This document shows positions 31,638 to 39,813 of a stretch of 64,000 bases of DNA, in pieces (the stretch's first letter is position 1; each line of letters starts with the position of its first letter). Position numbers and translations under genes: made by a program. The notes under the pieces were generated by a model that searched no databases, was not told where the DNA came from, and was given only the letters and a program-made list of their open reading frames with translations. The DNA is from PUPG01 sp031323845 (GTDB lineage Bacteria; Bacteroidota; Bacteroidia; Bacteroidales; UBA7960), in NCBI GenBank assembly GCA_031323845.1, contig JAVIYP010000005.1, positions 13,608 through 77,607 on the forward strand. The letters run 5' to 3'.

Positions 31638-33773
31638 TTATTCGTCTTCTTTTTGCTCTTCCTCATAAGCCTTAAGCAGCTGATCCTGAACATCTGAAGG
31701 CACCTGCTGATACTCGGCAAACTTCATTCCGTAAGTTGCACGACCTGAGGTCAGCGAGCTGAGGCTTGTTGAATAGCGGTTCATTTCTGCGAGAGGAACC
31801 TTGGCCTTGATCCGCTGATAATTGCCCTCGCTTTCCATACCCATGATCAGCGCACGACGGCCCTGAAGGTCGGTCATCACATCACCCATTTTCTCTTCGG
31901 GAACCATCACCTCTACATCATAAATAGGTTCCATAATCTTTGGACCGGCATTTTTAAAGGCATCTTTAAAAGCATTTCGGCCTGCCAGTTTGAATGAAAT
32001 CTCGTTAGAGTCAACCGGATGCATTTTCCCATCATAGATGTTGACAATGATATCGCGGGCATAAGACCCTGTCAGAGGCCCTTCTTCCATTTTTTCCATC
32101 ACCCCTTTAAGGATGGCCGGCATAAACCGCGCATCGATCGATCCGCCAACGATGCAGTTATTAAACACCAGTTTCCCTCCCCAGGGCAAGTCATGCACGT
32201 CCTGTTTTCTTACAGGGAATTCGGTCTGATTGGGTTTTCCTTCCTCATAAGGCTCTATCATCATAAAGACCTCGCCAAACTGGCCGGCACCACCCGATTG
32301 TTTCTTGTGGCGATAGCTTGACTTTGCATCTTTGGTGATGGTTTCGCGGTAGGGTATTTTCGGCGAGAAAAATTCCACGTCAATCTTATGCAGGTGTTCC
32401 AGCATCCACTTGGCCACGTTCAGATGCATTTCGCCCTGACCTGAAAGGATCATCTGCTTGAGCTCTTTCGATTGTTCAAACAGCAGCGTGGGGTCAATGT
32501 TGTTCATTTCCCTGAGCACGGTGCCAAGCTTTTCCTCATCACCGGTGGTTTTGGCTTTGACGGCCATTCTGTATTTCGGATTCGGAAATACGATGGGCGT
32601 CACTGTTACACCCTGATTTTTGGATCCGGTGAGGGTGTTGTTGGTGTTGGTGTCTTTCAGCTTTATGGTCGCGGCAATGTCGCCAGGCATGATTTTCTCA
32701 ATTTTTTGCCTGTTCTTGCCGGCCACCAGGAAGAGTTGTGAAAGGCGTTCTTTTGATGACGTCTGGGAGTTGATCAGGTCGGCCGATTCGGCAACGGCGC
32801 CCTCATAAACCTTAAAGAACGAAAGTTCGCCCAGGTGGGGCTCAACGGCGGTTTTGAATACGAATACCACCGGGTCTTTCTTTTCGTCAAAGCCGAACTC
32901 ATTGCCCTTTTCATCCCTGGTCGTTTCCACTTCGCTTGGCGCGGGAAGGTTTTCGGTGATGAATTCCATAAAGCGCAAGACGCCCTGGTTGTTTTTTGCA
33001 GAAGCACACATGATCGGGAACATCGTGCGCGTGGCGATACCAAGGTTGATCCCTTTCGCCAGTTCTTCTCCGGAAAGGGTTCCGTTTTCAAAGAACGCTT
33101 CCATCAAAGCTTCATCACTCTCAGCAGCCGCTTCAATGATGGCGTTGCGGTATTCTTCAGCCTTATCCGCTTCATCTGCAGGGATCTCGGCCTCTTCTGC
33201 TTTTCCGCCGCCGACCGGAAACTTAAGCAGTTTCATCTTGAGAACATCAACAACACTGTCAAATCCGTGTCCTGCATTTACCGGGTATTGGGCAATCATT
33301 ACCCGCTCGCCGAACTGTGCTTTCATTTGCCGGACAGCCTCATCGAAGTTGGCCTTTTCATGCTCCAGCTGGTTCATCAGGAACACAATGGGTTTATCCA
33401 TAGCCTTGACGTGCCGCCAGGTAATCTCTGTTCCAACCTCCACGCCATTCTGGGAGTTAATCAGCATCACTGCAGTATCTGCCACTTTCAGTGCAGCAAT
33501 CACCTCTCCGATAAAGTCGTCGAAGCCGGGTGCATCAATGATGTTTATTTTTTTTCCTGCATGTTCGGCATACATTACGGTTGAGCTGACAGAAGCCTGT
33601 CGTTCAAGTTCTACCTCCCGGTAATCCGAAACCGTGTTCTTGTCATCCACGGTACCCCTTCTTTTAATTATGCCGCCCTCAAACAGCATAGCCTCGGCAA
33701 GGGTGGTTTTTCCTGCCTTGGCGCCACCAACGAGGGCAATATTCTTTAATTCACTGGTCTGATAAACTTTCAT
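31638..33773 (-). CDS. EF-G paralog with degenerate GTPase motifs
   Basis: The 711-residue protein has the domain order of elongation factor G: G domain 1-280, beta-barrel domain II, domain III, domain IV with the QSGGAGQFGEV loop, and domain V. The GTPase motifs are altered. The P loop reads GGAKAGKT (16-23) instead of AHIDAGKT. The switch I RGITI is RQASV (59-63). The G3 motif is DAPGF (80-84), so the catalytic histidine of DTPGH is Phe84. NKMD is NQLE (134-137). This fits the Bacteroides EF-G2 group, for which an EF-G paralog lacking GTPase activity has been reported. It has its own promoter and terminator. It is not the housekeeping fusA, which is elsewhere. Confidence 0.9.
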   Translation of the reverse strand: MKVYQTSELKNIALVGGAKAGKTTLAEAMLFEGGIIKRRGTVDDKNTVSDYREVELERQASVSSTVMYAEHAGKKINIIDAPGFDDFIGEVIAALKVADTAVMLINSQNGVEVGTEITWRHVKAMDKPIVFLMNQLEHEKANFDEAVRQMKAQFGERVMIAQYPVNAGHGFDSVVDVLKMKLLKFPVGGGKAEEAEIPADEADKAEEYRNAIIEAAAESDEALMEAFFENGTLSGEELAKGINLGIATRTMFPIMCASAKNNQGVLRFMEFITENLPAPSEVETTRDEKGNEFGFDEKKDPVVFVFKTAVEPHLGELSFFKVYEGAVAESADLINSQTSSKERLSQLFLVAGKNRQKIEKIMPGDIAATIKLKDTNTNNTLTGSKNQGVTVTPIVFPNPKYRMAVKAKTTGDEEKLGTVLREMNNIDPTLLFEQSKELKQMILSGQGEMHLNVAKWMLEHLHKIDVEFFSPKIPYRETITKDAKSSYRHKKQSGGAGQFGEVFMMIEPYEEGKPNQTEFPVRKQDVHDLPWGGKLVFNNCIVGGSIDARFMPAILKGVMEKMEEGPLTGSYARDIIVNIYDGKMHPVDSNEISFKLAGRNAFKDAFKNAGPKIMEPIYDVEVMVPEEKMGDVMTDLQGRRALIMGMESEGNYQRIKAKVPLAEMNRYSTSLSSLTSGRATYGMKFAEYQQVPSDVQDQLLKAYEEEQKEDE

Positions 33774-33890
33774 GATACTTGTACGATATTAAAGGGTTAT
33801 ATTAGTATTGATTGTTCGTTCTCTGTTGATTGCCAGTTCTCTGTTTTTTGACAACTGGAGCTTCCCTGGGCAGCCATTTCCGGGAGCGGC

Positions 33891-33898
33891 CAAAGTTA
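33891..33898 (-). promoter_or_regulatory. -7 element upstream of the EF-G paralog
   Basis: On the minus strand this reads TAACTTTG (TAnnTTTG), 118 bp before the start codon, leaving a leader of about 110 nt. The element lies between this gene and the PfkB gene, so the EF-G paralog need not be read from the upstream operon. Confidence 0.45.
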
Positions 33899-33952
33899 AG
33901 AAAAAAAGCCGGACGCCGTGATAAAAAACAAAAATAAATGGTGCTTAACTGC

Positions 33953-34867
33953 CTATATGGCAAATGATACCAGTTTAAGGAAGTCGTTTACCCGGGTCCT
34001 GATATCTTCCTGGTTGATTTCTGACAGCCTTTTGGTGCCGAATTTTTCCACAACGAAGCTGGCCAGGGCGGAGCCATATATTACGGCTTTTTTCATGTTT
34101 TCGAACGAAACATCGCCGGTTTTGGTGAGATACCCCATAAAGCCTCCGGCGAATGCGTCTCCTGCACCTGTAGGGTCCTTTACTTCTTCAAGCGGAAGGG
34201 CCGGTGCGTGGAAGATCTGCTCTCCATAAAAGAGTAACGCCCCGTATTCTCCCCGCTTAACAATGACGATGCGCGGCCCCCTGGCCTGAATGCTGCGGGC
34301 AGCGCGCACCAGCGAGTATTCTCCCGACAACTGTCGCGCTTCTTCTTCATTTACCGCAAGGACATCCACCATGCCAATCACCTCCAACAGGTCATCCAGG
34401 GCGGTGTTCATCCAGAAATTCATGGTGTCCATGCAAATGAGCTGCGGATGGCCGGCTATCTGTTGTATCACTTTTTTCTGAATGCACGGTGTGAGGTTGC
34501 CCAGCATGACAAAACGGCTGTTGCGGTAATGTGAGGGCAAGACCGGATCAAAGCCCGCAAGCACATTAAGTTCGGTACATAGCGTGTCGCGGTTGTTCAT
34601 GTTGTTGTGATAGCGACCCGACCAGAAAAACGTTTTTTCTTCGGGTATGATTTTAATCCCTGAGATATCAATGTTTCGTTTGATGAAAACGTCAAGAAAT
34701 TTTTGCGGGAAATCGCCGCCCACAATGGAGACCAGGCGTACATCATTCGTAAGGTGGCTGGCGGCCAACCCTATATAGGTCGCCGCACCTCCCAGGATTT
34801 TCCCGGACTTGTCAGAACATGTTTCTACCCGGTCAAAGGCGACCGTGCCGACTACCAGTAAACTCAT
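33953..34867 (-). CDS. PfkB-family carbohydrate (or nucleoside) kinase
   Basis: The 304-residue protein has the ribokinase/PfkB fold: N-terminal LLVVGTVAFDRVET, the glycine pair in GKILGGAATYIGLAA, and the C-terminal signature DPTGAGDAFAGGF with the catalytic aspartate. The sugar or nucleoside substrate is unknown; the sequence is not clearly ribokinase, fructokinase or adenosine kinase. It is the last gene of the operon that runs from the glycogen-synthase-like gene through GlmS. Its start follows the flavodoxin stop by 1 bp. Confidence 0.87.
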   Translation of the reverse strand: MSLLVVGTVAFDRVETCSDKSGKILGGAATYIGLAASHLTNDVRLVSIVGGDFPQKFLDVFIKRNIDISGIKIIPEEKTFFWSGRYHNNMNNRDTLCTELNVLAGFDPVLPSHYRNSRFVMLGNLTPCIQKKVIQQIAGHPQLICMDTMNFWMNTALDDLLEVIGMVDVLAVNEEEARQLSGEYSLVRAARSIQARGPRIVIVKRGEYGALLFYGEQIFHAPALPLEEVKDPTGAGDAFAGGFMGYLTKTGDVSFENMKKAVIYGSALASFVVEKFGTKRLSEINQEDIRTRVNDFLKLVSFAI

Positions 34868-34868
34868 G

Positions 34869-35441
34869 TTATTTGTGGATTTTTACAAGGGTTTCTGCAA
34901 CCCGTTTCCCAAGGCCCCGTCCTTTTTCGATAAACCCCGGGTGGATGGGCTCATCGTAGGGGAAAAACTGATTTCCGCGGATGGCAGATGCCCCGAAAGG
35001 TGTGGACCAGTCAGGCCCTCCTATCACAATCATATTAAAGATAAGCATCGACTGCAACAGGTTCATCTGGGTGATCTCTTCGCCCGCCGACACTCCGCCG
35101 GCCGTTACAAAGGCAGCCCCCAGCTTGTTTTTGAGCGGCTGCCCCTCGAAAGGCCATGAAGCAATGAACTCAGCTATCCTGGGAGAAACATTGGCGTTGT
35201 ACACCGGGCTTCCGACAATAATGGCACCGGCCTGCAAGACCTCTTCAATACTGATCTCATCAACGGACCTGAGCACTACCGTAACACCTTCAACGGAAAG
35301 GGCCCCTTCCTCTACGGCTTTGGCCATGATTTCGGTATTTCCTGTCTCGCTGTGATATACGATCAGCACGGTGGGCTCAACGGCCCACAATGCAGTAGCC
35401 AAAAACAGCGTCATGATACCTGAGCAAACTGTTTTCATCAT
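34869..35441 (-). CDS. Flavodoxin-like (WrbA-type) protein with signal peptide
   Basis: The 190-residue protein has a flavodoxin/WrbA-like FMN fold. TVLIVYHSETGNTEIMAKAV forms the first strand and phosphate loop, then IIVGSPVYNANVSPRIAEFI, and then GAAFVTAGGVSAGEEITQM. These resemble NAD(P)H:quinone oxidoreductases of the WrbA type. About 20 residues precede the fold (MMKTVCSGIMTLFLATALWA) and look like a cleavable signal peptide, which would send the protein to the periplasm; flavodoxins are normally cytoplasmic. It sits between glmS and the PfkB kinase with gaps of 20 and 1 bp. The reductase activity is inferred from the family. Confidence 0.82.
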   Translation of the reverse strand: MMKTVCSGIMTLFLATALWAVEPTVLIVYHSETGNTEIMAKAVEEGALSVEGVTVVLRSVDEISIEEVLQAGAIIVGSPVYNANVSPRIAEFIASWPFEGQPLKNKLGAAFVTAGGVSAGEEITQMNLLQSMLIFNMIVIGGPDWSTPFGASAIRGNQFFPYDEPIHPGFIEKGRGLGKRVAETLVKIHK

Positions 35442-35461
35442 TGGACTATTGTTTTTAGTTG

Positions 35462-37300
35462 TTATTCCACCGTAACGGACTTGGCAAGGTTTCGGGGCTG
35501 ATCGACGTTACAGCCGCGCAACACTGCGATATGGTATGAAAGAAGCTGCAGGGGAATGGTTGCCAGAAGCGGCACAAGCGCTTCATCCGTGTCGGGGATC
35601 TCAATGACATAATCCGCAATGTTCCGCACTACCATATCGCCTTCTGTGACCACAGCAATAATAACGCCTTTGCGGGCTTTCACTTCCTGAATATTGGTGA
35701 TCACCTTTTCGTAATTTCCTTTCCTGGTGGCCACGACAACCACAGGCATTTGTTCGTCAATCAGGGCAATAGGCCCATGTTTCATTTCCGCTGCAGGATA
35801 ACCCTCGGCATGTATGTATGAAATCTCCTTAAGCTTCAACGCCCCTTCCAGGGCAACGGGAAAGTTATAACCCCTGCCCAGGTAAAGGAAGTTCCGTGCA
35901 TGCTGGAAAATTTCGGAAAGTTTCAGGATCTGGTCGTTTACCTCCAATGCCTTTTCAACCTTGTCGGGTATCGACTCCATTTCGCTGAGCATCTGAAAGT
36001 AACGCGATTTTGCTATGCTTCCTTTTTTCTCAGCCACCAGCAGTGCCATCAGGGTAAGTATGGTAACCTGGGCCGTGAAGGCCTTGGTGGAGGCCACACC
36101 TATCTCCGGTCCGGCATGGGTGTACGACCCGGCGTGGGTGGCCCGCGCTATCGACGAGCCAACTACATTACAGATACCCAGAATAGTAGCGCCTTTTGAC
36201 TTGGCCAGCTCCAGGGCGGCCAATGTGTCGGCCGTTTCACCCGACTGGCTGATGGCAATCACCACATCATCTTCATAAATCACAGGATAACGATACCTGA
36301 ACTCTGAGGCATATTCAACCTCTACGGGGATCCGGGCAAGATCTTCAAACAGGTACTCTCCGACAAGACCTGCATGCCATGAAGTTCCACAGGCTATGAT
36401 GATGACCCTTTTGCAGTTCATGAGCTTTTGCTCATAATCAATAATACCGCCAAGAGATATTTTTCCGGTGCGTGCATTCAGGCGCCCCCTCATGCTGTCC
36501 TTTATGCTTCGCGGCTGCTCATAGATCTCCTTGAGCATAAAATGCGGAAAGCCGCCTTTTTCAATGGCAGACAGCTGCATCTCCAAATGAACGATGTAAG
36601 GGGTTTTGTCTTTGTTTTTGATGGTTTTCACCCTGAGGTTTCCGTGCCTCGGTACAATGGCGATCTCCTCATCTTCGAGATACACTACGTCCTTGGTATA
36701 TTCTACTATGGGTGAGGCATCAGAAGCAATAAAGTACTCGCCTTCGCCAATGCCGATGACCAGGGGACTGCCCTTTTTTGCCACGATGAGCTTGTCGGGG
36801 TCTTCCCTGTCAATCACTACAATGGCATACGCTCCTACCACCTGGTTCAACGCGAGCCTAACGGCCTCATCAAGACTGATTTGCTCATTAAGCTGGATGT
36901 CTTCGATAAGATGGACGAGGACTTCTGTGTCTGTTTCGCTTTTAAACAGATATCCCCGGTTCATGAGCTCGGCCTTCAGGGCTCCGTAGTTTTCAATAAT
37001 CCCGTTATGGATTATAGCAATCTTTTCTGAAGGGCTGAAATGGGGGTGGGCGTTCAGTTGATTCGGTTCACCGTGGGTAGCCCAGCGGGTATGCGCAATG
37101 CCGGTAGTGCCAGAAGTATGCTGACCCTGCATCTGCTGTTCCAGCTCAGAAACTTTCCCCTGTGTTTTGTATAGATTTAACCCGCCATCCAGCAACGCCA
37201 TACCGGCACTGTCGTATCCACGGTATTCCAGCCTGTACAGCCCTTTGATCAGAATGTGGTAAGCTTCCCTGGGGCCGATATAACCGACAATTCCACACAT
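35462..37300 (-). CDS. glmS: Glutamine-fructose-6-phosphate aminotransferase (isomerizing)
   Basis: GlmS makes glucosamine 6-phosphate from fructose 6-phosphate and glutamine, the entry to peptidoglycan and lipid A amino sugars. The 612-residue protein is complete. The N-terminal glutaminase starts with the catalytic Cys2 (MCGIVGYIG), with RWATHGEPN and HNGIIENY. Two SIS domains follow (CGTSWHAGLVGEYLFE, and IAISQSGETADTLAALE). The C terminus is QPRNLAKSVTVE. No glmS ribozyme is expected in this phylum, and the 11 bp gap to the upstream DUF4270 gene leaves no room for one. Confidence 0.97.
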   Translation of the reverse strand: MCGIVGYIGPREAYHILIKGLYRLEYRGYDSAGMALLDGGLNLYKTQGKVSELEQQMQGQHTSGTTGIAHTRWATHGEPNQLNAHPHFSPSEKIAIIHNGIIENYGALKAELMNRGYLFKSETDTEVLVHLIEDIQLNEQISLDEAVRLALNQVVGAYAIVVIDREDPDKLIVAKKGSPLVIGIGEGEYFIASDASPIVEYTKDVVYLEDEEIAIVPRHGNLRVKTIKNKDKTPYIVHLEMQLSAIEKGGFPHFMLKEIYEQPRSIKDSMRGRLNARTGKISLGGIIDYEQKLMNCKRVIIIACGTSWHAGLVGEYLFEDLARIPVEVEYASEFRYRYPVIYEDDVVIAISQSGETADTLAALELAKSKGATILGICNVVGSSIARATHAGSYTHAGPEIGVASTKAFTAQVTILTLMALLVAEKKGSIAKSRYFQMLSEMESIPDKVEKALEVNDQILKLSEIFQHARNFLYLGRGYNFPVALEGALKLKEISYIHAEGYPAAEMKHGPIALIDEQMPVVVVATRKGNYEKVITNIQEVKARKGVIIAVVTEGDMVVRNIADYVIEIPDTDEALVPLLATIPLQLLSYHIAVLRGCNVDQPRNLAKSVTVE

Positions 37301-37311
37301 ATGCTAATGAG

Positions 37312-38670
37312 TTAATCGAACACTGAATAATAGATAACCAGCTGCATGGGTTTTTCCGACCGGCCGGGACCATGCACCACTACCCTGCTCAGATCTTCGG
37401 CCGCACCCGAAACCACCAGGGCAAGCCCGTTGTTTGAATGAAACCCATCCATAACCTGTTGTATGTACTTTGTGATATTAAAGGAGTATTGCTGTTTGGT
37501 AGCGTTGTAAGCACCTCCAAAATAATTGATGCCTACAAAATAGTCGGCCATAAACTCCAGTTCTTCGTCCTCCGAGATCATCAGTAAAAGCAGCCGGTTG
37601 GTAACGGGAAGCAGATCGGTGGAAAAGTCTTGCTGAACCGGCACTACCAGTTCCGCCCTGTTGATAACCAGGCGCGGCAGGTCTTTTAAATCATCCAGAA
37701 AGGGTATGTAAATGTTGGCCCGGAGCACGCCGAGTGACTGGAGGAACAACAGGGAGTCCCCCATCTGCATGTCCTGTTCCTGCACCTGAAGCCTAAGCGA
37801 CTCTTCAGCATGATCATAGCCAAAATGCTCAACCCTGGTACTCCGGTTGGCGAATTCGTTGATCGGGAAACGCTGCATGCGGTTAATGGTGTCACCGCGG
37901 TTGTGGTAATACAGCTCAACAGAGGTAGTGGTGGCTATCATGTTAAGCATGAACAGCGACCCCATGTCTTTTATATTCTCATCAACGGTGATATACAGGC
38001 CTTTAAACTCTTCCAGGTAGTTTGGAACGTTGACAAATGCGTCGGTGCCGTTGGCGTCAATGAATTTTTGTCCGAACTCATCCGAAAGACGGATGCGCAT
38101 TTGCGGGGGAAACATAATGGAGTCAATCATGACACTGTCAAGAGGTGCCGGCAGAAACTCAACGCCAAAAGGGTTTTTAGTGATTGGCTTCGGGTGATGC
38201 GGGATTTCCAGTGACGCATACAGGGTGTCTTTCTCAGGAAAGTTTTCCGCCAGTTCATAAACTTTCAGCGTAAGCTTATCTGCCAGCGATCCATAATATC
38301 TTCCGGTATAGTTGAGCACCAGGTACACCGAATCCAGGATGGGATGGTCACCGAGGCTCAGGTTGTTCATGGGAAGGCGGGTTTCGGTGTAGATGCTGGC
38401 TCTTGTTTTGCCGAACACCGGGTCGTTCAGCACACCCAGGGCGTTCATGAAACTGAAGTTTGTCGCAAGGTTCTCATCCTCGAGCGTTATAGCGCTGATA
38501 GTCAGGGTGTCTGTTGTATGCAGAGATGCCTGGGTGTCGATAAGATCCAGGCCAATATCATTGGACTCCGAACAGGAAAAAAAGATGATCAGGCCAATGA
38601 AACTGACAAACAGTACAGGTATTGATGTGAAAAAAACCCCGCTACCACGGGGGTTATTGGAAGTTTTCAA
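37312..38670 (-). CDS. DUF4270-family lipoprotein
   Basis: The 452-residue protein has an N-terminal signal sequence with a possible lipobox cysteine (IIFFSCSESNDIGLDL). A long beta-rich region matches the DUF4270 family found almost only in Bacteroidota, typically upstream of glmS and downstream of a short glycogen synthase as here. A hallmark is the early NALGVLNDPVFGKTRASIYTE segment. The function of the family is unknown; the location suggests an envelope role. It is preceded by a well-formed promoter that overlaps the end of the glycogen-synthase-like gene. Confidence 0.85.
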   Translation of the reverse strand: MKTSNNPRGSGVFFTSIPVLFVSFIGLIIFFSCSESNDIGLDLIDTQASLHTTDTLTISAITLEDENLATNFSFMNALGVLNDPVFGKTRASIYTETRLPMNNLSLGDHPILDSVYLVLNYTGRYYGSLADKLTLKVYELAENFPEKDTLYASLEIPHHPKPITKNPFGVEFLPAPLDSVMIDSIMFPPQMRIRLSDEFGQKFIDANGTDAFVNVPNYLEEFKGLYITVDENIKDMGSLFMLNMIATTTSVELYYHNRGDTINRMQRFPINEFANRSTRVEHFGYDHAEESLRLQVQEQDMQMGDSLLFLQSLGVLRANIYIPFLDDLKDLPRLVINRAELVVPVQQDFSTDLLPVTNRLLLLMISEDEELEFMADYFVGINYFGGAYNATKQQYSFNITKYIQQVMDGFHSNNGLALVVSGAAEDLSRVVVHGPGRSEKPMQLVIYYSVFD

Positions 38671-38720
38671 GACTCAACAAATGTTTTTGAACGATTCGAT
38701 TACTTCTAACAAAGCAAACG

Positions 38721-38749
38721 CAAAGGTAGTAATAATTTATTGTTCCAAA
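38721..38749 (-). promoter_or_regulatory. Promoter inside the 3' end of the GT5 gene, driving DUF4270-glmS
   Basis: On the minus strand TTTG (38746-38749) is followed after 17 bp by TACCTTTG (38721-38728), fitting TTTG-N17-TAnnTTTG. It would allow DUF4270, glmS and the following genes to be transcribed without the glycogen-synthase-like gene. Confidence 0.55.
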
Positions 38750-39564
38750 ATGGATTCTGACACCAGTACTTCGTCATAAAAATTGTTATATGCGTCGATA
38801 TAGGTGTCCGTGTCATGAAATTCCAGCAAGGGTTTGCCCAGTCCCCTGGCATATGTTTCAAGCTCAGGGTTGATTTCTTTATCTCCGAATATGATGCCGT
38901 CCGAATAATCCATAGCCAGTTTGCCGAGGTTTATGAAGGTCGGGTCATCGAATTGTTTCAGCAGCGCAGCGTCAACGCCTTTGGTTTTCATTTTTTTCGG
39001 CATTTCCGCTCCGAGGCTGCCGGGGAAATCATCATTATATATGGAATAGATGACTTTGGCGTCGGAGAACATGGGGTTGTCCTTAAGCACCACTTTGAGG
39101 AAAAAAGGCATCAGGCCGGTGAACCACCCGTGGCAATGCACCAGGTCAGGAGCCCAACCAAGTTTTTTAACCGTTTCCACCACCCCGCGGGTAAAAAAGA
39201 TGGCACGCTCATCGTTGTCTTCGAAGTACTGGCCATTTTTGTTGGTAAGGGTGAACTTCCGCTGGAAGAAGTCTTCGTTGTCAATAAAGTAAATCTGCAT
39301 CCGCGCCGATTGAATGGACGCCACCTTGATAATTAAAGGATGGTCGGTGTTGTCAATCACCAGGTTCATTCCTGAAAGGCGAATCACTTCATGCAGCTGG
39401 TTGCGGCGCTCGTTTATGCATCCGTAACGGGGCATGAAGGTGCGGATCTCTTTTTTCCGTTCCTGTATTCCCTGTGGCAAGTAACGGCCAATATGACCCA
39501 TGTGGGTTTCCTTAAGATAAGGGGTTATTTCCTGCTGAACAAACAGAACTTTAGGCTTTTCCAT
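38737..39564 (-). CDS. Short GT5 glycogen/starch-synthase-like protein
   Basis: The 275-residue protein matches only the N-terminal half of GT5 glycogen synthases. KVLFVQQEITPYLKETHMGHIGRYLPQGI resembles the glucan and ADP-glucose binding loop region, and PDLVHCHGWFTGLMPFFLKV has the conserved HxHxW-like segment. The C-terminal Rossmann half with the E-x7-E motif is absent. Such short forms are widespread in Bacteroidota next to panC/panD and DUF4270 and are generally labelled glycogen synthase; whether they catalyse glucosyl transfer is doubtful. It is the first gene of its operon and shares a divergent promoter region with panC. Confidence 0.82.
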   Translation of the reverse strand: MEKPKVLFVQQEITPYLKETHMGHIGRYLPQGIQERKKEIRTFMPRYGCINERRNQLHEVIRLSGMNLVIDNTDHPLIIKVASIQSARMQIYFIDNEDFFQRKFTLTNKNGQYFEDNDERAIFFTRGVVETVKKLGWAPDLVHCHGWFTGLMPFFLKVVLKDNPMFSDAKVIYSIYNDDFPGSLGAEMPKKMKTKGVDAALLKQFDDPTFINLGKLAMDYSDGIIFGDKEINPELETYARGLGKPLLEFHDTDTYIDAYNNFYDEVLVSESILEQ

Positions 39565-39606
39565 AAATTAGTATGCTGTTTACTTAACTTGAATTAGAAT
39601 ATTATG

Positions 39607-39638
39607 CAAAAGTACACTTTTTTTTGCTATCTTTCAAA
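39607..39638 (-). promoter_or_regulatory. Promoter for the GT5-like gene
   Basis: On the minus strand TTTG (39635-39638) is followed after 20 bp by TACTTTTG (39607-39614). Both elements are perfect, and the start codon is 43 bp further on. It overlaps the divergent panC promoter. Confidence 0.65.
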
Positions 39639-39655
39639 TAATCCTTATAGCTTTG
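39623..39655 (+). promoter_or_regulatory. Promoter for panC
   Basis: TTTG (39623-39626), 21 bp, then TAGCTTTG (39648-39655). The transcript would begin near 39662, about 150 nt before the panC ATG, giving an unusually long leader in which nothing else was recognised. Confidence 0.6.
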
Positions 39656-39813
39656 CGGATTTGTTTTTTCGGTTATTTCGGCAACAGCAGGCGCGCCAAA
39701 AAGCCTTATACCCTTATGAATGAGCAAATAAAACTAGCGCCGACTGCTATAATAAGAGCCAATGAACGCCAATCGAAATACAACATTTGGGTTTAATGTA
39801 CCGGTAACCGTTT

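Noticed and set aside
31638..33773. Housekeeping elongation factor G.
   Set aside because: The GTPase motifs are degenerate and it is not linked to ribosomal protein genes, so it is called a paralog.
38671..38736. Independent gene between DUF4270 and the GT5-like gene.
   Set aside because: Only 66 bases, explained by promoter elements.
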